60,910 nucleotides of DNA from Flavobacterium sp. UBA7665. Its GTDB lineage: Bacteria > Bacteroidota > Bacteroidia > Flavobacteriales > Flavobacteriaceae. The position numbers were made by a program, and so were the translations under genes. The stretch is from the NCBI GenBank assembly GCA_002483285.1, contig DLHP01000042.1, positions 1 through 60,910 on the forward strand, read 5' to 3'. The notes beneath the pieces are model-generated. The model was given only the letters and a program-made list of their open reading frames with translations. It had not been told where the DNA came from and ran no database searches. Positions 58,092-60,910 of this stretch are shown piece after piece. Each line of letters begins with the position of its first letter. The stretch's first letter is position 1.

Positions 58092-60068
58092 ATGACAAGC
58101 AACTCAGATTTTGGAAGTATTTCATTTGATTTACCAAAAAACCAATCCAATGTAATTAAAGTAATTGGAGTTGGAGGCGGCGGAAGCAACGCGATCAACC
58201 ACATGTTCAAGCAAGGCATCAAAGGCGTAGACTTTATCGTTTGCAATACCGATGCGCAAGCCTTGCAAAACAGCTCGGTTCCGAACAAAATCCAATTGGG
58301 GATGCACTTGACCGAAGGACTCGGCGCTGGTGCCAATCCCGAAGTTGGGCAGCAATCGGCCATCGAAAGCATCTCAGAAATCGAGAAAATGCTCGACACC
58401 AACACCAAGATGGTTTTCATCACTGCCGGAATGGGCGGCGGAACCGGAACCGGTGCGGCTCCTGTAATTGCACAATTGGCCAAAGAGCGCGACATCCTGA
58501 CTGTTGGTATCGTGACGATTCCTTTCCAGTTTGAAGGCAAGGTTCGTTCGGATCAGGCATTGCTCGGAGTTGAAAAACTGCGCAAGCAAGTCGATTCGCT
58601 GATTGTCATCAACAACAACAAACTACGTGAAGTGTACGGAAACTTAGGCTTCAAGGCCGGTTTCTCTAAAGCCGATGAAGTCCTCGCTACTGCGTCTCGC
58701 GGTATCGCCGAAGTCATCACGCACCACTATACGCAAAATATCGATTTAAAAGACGCGAAAACCGTATTGTCGAACTCAGGAACCGCCATCATGGGTTCTG
58801 CGACGGCCATCGGTGACAACCGCGCCAAAGAAGCCATTATCGCCGCATTGGATTCTCCATTATTGAATGACAACAAAATTTCAGGTGCCAAAAACGTATT
58901 GTTGCTTATCGTTTCAGGAACCAACGAAATCACAATTGACGAAATCGGGGAAATCAACGACCACATCCAAACCGAAGCTGGCTTCAACGCCAACATCATC
59001 ATGGGAGTTGGTGAAGACGAGTCTTTGGGAGATTCTATCGCCGTGACCATCATCGCGACGGGTTTCAACGTAGAACAACAAAACGAAATCGTCAATACCG
59101 AACCAAAAAAAATCATCCACTCGCTTGACGGCGAGCACAAATTAGAGCGCGACCTCATGAGCAAGCCGTTGGCCTCTTTCCAGGTTGAAGCCGAAACCGT
59201 GGTTCCTGAAGTAAAGGCCAACACCGAAGAGAAAATCGTTTTTGAATTAATCGAAGACGAACTTCCAGCCGTCGCACCCATCGAAGCCATCGTAGAAGAG
59301 CCGGTTTTAGACACGAACGAACTCATCATCATCAACGAATTCATCAAGAATCTAGACGTGACTTTTGAAATCGTATCGCCAGAGAAACCACTTGATTTTA
59401 CGTTCACCACACCAGTTGCCGACGTGACGCAAATCAAGGTAACCGACTTTGTAGAAGTCAAAGAAGAGCAAGCTGCATTCTCCTTCGATTTGCCTATCGC
59501 AAAACCAGAAGTCAACGAGCCATTCATTGACGAGAACAAAATCCTTTTCGAGCTCACCAACGAAACCAAGAACATCAAGGTCAACGAGCCTGTAGAATTT
59601 GTTCCTGTGACCGAAGTCAACGAAAACGGCGTCATCAAATATTCGCTCGAGGAATACATGGAGATCGAGAACGAATTGCTCAATTCTAAACCGGTTGAAA
59701 CTCCAGCCGAGCCCATCCAAGAAGAGCTCAACATCACCATGAAGAAAACAGAGGCGCCTGCAACGCCGCCGTCTAATTTCTCTGCCGCATTCGAAGAAGT
59801 TTCGCCGATGGAAATGTCTATCGAGGAAAGCCTCAGAATCCGCGCCGACGAAAGAAGACGCAAATTAAAAGAGTTCAATTACAAGTTCCACAACAATCCA
59901 TCGCGTATGGAGGAACTCGAGAAAGAACCCGCTTACAAAAGGTTAGGGGTTGACATCACAAGCCAGCCGCAAACCAACAGCAATTCTCGCACGTCACTCG
60001 GAACAGACAGCAACGACGACATCCAGTTGCGTTCAAACAACTCGTTCCTGCACGATAACGTTGATTAA
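58092..60068 (+). CDS. ftsZ: Cell division protein FtsZ with long C-terminal tail
   Basis: 658 residues. Tubulin-like GTPase that forms the Z ring. G-box GGGTGTG at 115-121, N-terminal VIGVGGGGSNAINHM and the synergy loop region with AGFSKADEVL. The core ends near residue 330; the remaining 325 or so residues are an acidic, E/P/V-rich low-complexity linker, far longer than in E. coli (383 in total), ending in QTNSNSRTSLGTDSNDDIQL (20 shown). An arginine-rich helix ESLRIRADERRRKLKEF comes before that end. Long tails are known in Bacteroidota. The terminator follows, closing the cluster. Confidence 0.97.
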   Translation: MTSNSDFGSISFDLPKNQSNVIKVIGVGGGGSNAINHMFKQGIKGVDFIVCNTDAQALQNSSVPNKIQLGMHLTEGLGAGANPEVGQQSAIESISEIEKMLDTNTKMVFITAGMGGGTGTGAAPVIAQLAKERDILTVGIVTIPFQFEGKVRSDQALLGVEKLRKQVDSLIVINNNKLREVYGNLGFKAGFSKADEVLATASRGIAEVITHHYTQNIDLKDAKTVLSNSGTAIMGSATAIGDNRAKEAIIAALDSPLLNDNKISGAKNVLLLIVSGTNEITIDEIGEINDHIQTEAGFNANIIMGVGEDESLGDSIAVTIIATGFNVEQQNEIVNTEPKKIIHSLDGEHKLERDLMSKPLASFQVEAETVVPEVKANTEEKIVFELIEDELPAVAPIEAIVEEPVLDTNELIIINEFIKNLDVTFEIVSPEKPLDFTFTTPVADVTQIKVTDFVEVKEEQAAFSFDLPIAKPEVNEPFIDENKILFELTNETKNIKVNEPVEFVPVTEVNENGVIKYSLEEYMEIENELLNSKPVETPAEPIQEELNITMKKTEAPATPPSNFSAAFEEVSPMEMSIEESLRIRADERRRKLKEFNYKFHNNPSRMEELEKEPAYKRLGVDITSQPQTNSNSRTSLGTDSNDDIQLRSNNSFLHDNVD

Positions 60069-60088
60069 CTAACTCAAATCAATCGCTG

Positions 60089-60129
60089 ATAACCCGAAAA
60101 TTTCCTCAAGTTTTCGGGTTATTTTTTTT
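60089..60129 (+). terminator. Terminator of the dcw cluster
   Basis: ATAACCCGAAAA (60089-60100) pairs perfectly with TTTTCGGGTTAT (60111-60122), followed by a T run. It closes the run mraZ to ftsZ. Confidence 0.93.
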
Positions 60130-60153
60130 ATCTTCGCACTCAGAATTTTTTGG

Positions 60154-60293
60154 GCCCGAATCCGGCTGTACGCTGCAAGTTTTACCTCGAAAATGCTTTT
60201 TTCCAAAAACCGCAAATAGCTTCCGTTGGTCGCTTTTGCGCTTTAGCAAAAAATACATTTTCGCGCCAAAAGCTTTCCGCTGCCATCCGGGGC
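60154..60293 (+). repeat. Structured intergenic element, copy F (long form)
   Basis: 140 bp. Outer stem GCC/GGC (others AGC/GCT) and CCGG (60162-60165) with CCGG (60287-60290); variable pair G60164-C60288. Inner stem CGAAAATG/CATTTTCG, compensated against copy E. It shares the phrase GCTTCCGTTGGTCGC with copy E. Confidence 0.9.
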
Positions 60294-60326
60294 AAACCCT
60301 ACAACTAACGACAATCAATTGAAAAT

Positions 60327-60776
60327 ATGAGTTTATCAGTACAAATCATGGACGAAATCAAAAACGCCATGAGGTCTAAAGATACCGTCGCCCTCGAAGC
60401 CTTGCGCTCGATCAAGTCAGAATTGTTGCTTGCGCAAACCGCATCAGGAAATAAGGAAGAAATATCGGCAGACGACGAAGTAAAATTGTTGCAGCGCCTC
60501 GTAAAAACCCGTAAGGAAAGCGCGCGCATCTTCACCGAGCAAAACCGTCCAGACCTCGTAGAGCCAGAACTCGCGCAGATCGCAGTGATAGAAAAGTTCC
60601 TTCCTGCGCAGTTAAGCGAAGAAGAAGTAGAAGCGGTTATCGCAAAAATCATCGCCGAAACCGGAGCATCGGGCATCGCGTCAATGGGCAAAGTCATGGG
60701 CCTTGCGAGCGCCCAATTGGGTGGTACCGCCGAAGGCAAAACCATTTCAACAATCGTAAAAAAACTATTGACCTAA
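60327..60776 (+). CDS. GatB/YqeY domain protein
   Basis: 149 residues. The whole protein is the YqeY domain, helical, related to the tRNA-binding tail of GatB (aspartyl/glutamyl-tRNA amidotransferase). Start MSLSVQIMDEIKNAMRSKD; PAQLSEEEVEAVIAKII and GKVMGLASAQLGG further on. Function of stand-alone YqeY is not settled; a link to tRNA is suggested by GatB. The tRNA-Arg gene starts 10 bp after it. Confidence 0.92.
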   Translation: MSLSVQIMDEIKNAMRSKDTVALEALRSIKSELLLAQTASGNKEEISADDEVKLLQRLVKTRKESARIFTEQNRPDLVEPELAQIAVIEKFLPAQLSEEEVEAVIAKIIAETGASGIASMGKVMGLASAQLGGTAEGKTISTIVKKLLT

Positions 60777-60786
60777 ACGTCAAAAC

Positions 60787-60858
60787 GGCTGCGTAGTTCA
60801 ATGGATAGAATGTCAGATTCCGGTTCTGATGATGGAGGTTCGAGTCCTCTCGCGGTCA
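60787..60858 (+). tRNA. tRNA-Arg (anticodon CCG)
   Basis: A full cloverleaf folds by hand. The acceptor GGCTGCG pairs with CGCGGTC (two G-T wobbles), discriminator A60858. Anticodon stem TCAGA/TCTGA with loop TTCCGGT gives anticodon CCG (reads CGG). T arm GGAGG/CCTCT with loop TTCGAGT. CCA is not encoded. Read-through from yqeY is possible, as the gap is 10 bp. Confidence 0.95.
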
Positions 60859-60910
60859 CGAATAAAAGCCGAAGGCCCAAAAAAGAAAGAAAGCTCGCTT
60901 TCAATTTCTT

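Noticed and set aside
58727..59878. 383-codon open frame on the minus strand across ftsZ
   Set aside because: It is serine- and methionine-rich, lacks any motif and lies wholly opposite the certain ftsZ gene; the long acidic ftsZ tail creates open antisense frames.
60859..60910. A second tRNA or gene after tRNA-Arg
   Set aside because: Only a weak GAAAG/CTTTC hairpin is seen before the window ends.

Overview
The window looks like a chromosome segment of a Bacteroidota bacterium, most likely family Flavobacteriaceae (Flavobacterium or a close relative). Four things support this: gliding-motility genes gldB and gldC; a division/cell-wall (dcw) cluster in the flavobacterial order; many TAnnTTTG -7 boxes with almost no Shine-Dalgarno sequences; and UUG starts on mraZ, dnaG and a sigma factor. 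I see no insertion sequence, phage, plasmid or CRISPR. The gene content is core chromosome; the unusual signal is in the intergenic DNA.

Layout. 0.2-14.4 kb, mostly minus strand: asnS, an RND/MMPL exporter, a Kef-type antiporter with an SMR exporter (plus), a DUF5686 outer-membrane protein, pyrH-frr, a thioredoxin-like gene (plus), DUF3098-uppP-truB and ftsX. 14.6-22.8 kb: leuS with an odd AT-rich insertion, a small membrane gene, a zinc metallopeptidase, an Lrp/AsnC regulator beside a saccharopine dehydrogenase-like gene, DUF3108 and DUF423 genes. 22.8-34.2 kb: pckA, a CBM48 protein, pepE, a tandem pair of secreted paralogues, tatA-PAP2, an O-methyltransferase, rlmN, three lipoproteins (two of them paralogues), and a polyprenyl synthase. 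34.6-43.9 kb: an ECF sigma factor with an anti-sigma-like partner and an outer-membrane protein, dnaG, a LuxR response regulator, nadE, gldBC, engB and a hydrolase. 44.2-60.1 kb: one plus-strand cluster, mraZ-rsmH-ftsL-ftsI-murE-mraY-murD-ftsW-murG-murC-ftsQ-ftsA-ftsZ, covering the meso-DAP peptidoglycan precursor pathway (except MurF) and the divisome. yqeY and tRNA-Arg(CCG) close the window.

Intergenic structure. (1) Six copies of a structured element at 1.7, 22.2, 28.6, 37.1, 41.0 and 60.2 kb share fixed flanks and form a stem with compensatory changes. The outer variable pair is C-G, T-A or G-C, two copies of each. All six have the same orientation on the plus strand. (2) A second phrase family (core GAGCGnAGCGAACTGGCGAAGC) occurs alone and inside other repeats. 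(3) The Lrp gene is flanked by 75-102 bp arms in inverted orientation; both arms sit just after a stop codon and lead into a hairpin. (4) Short 7-8 bp degenerate tandem arrays of different sequence fill gene junctions at pyrH-frr, frr 3', ftsX-DUF3098, leuS, dnaG (both ends), the response regulator 3' end, ftsW and murC. Together they suggest a modular intergenic repeat economy, and I know of no assigned function for any of it.

Limits: everything here was read by eye. Alignments and base pairs were checked by hand, no database was searched, and family names rest on motifs and remembered homologues.
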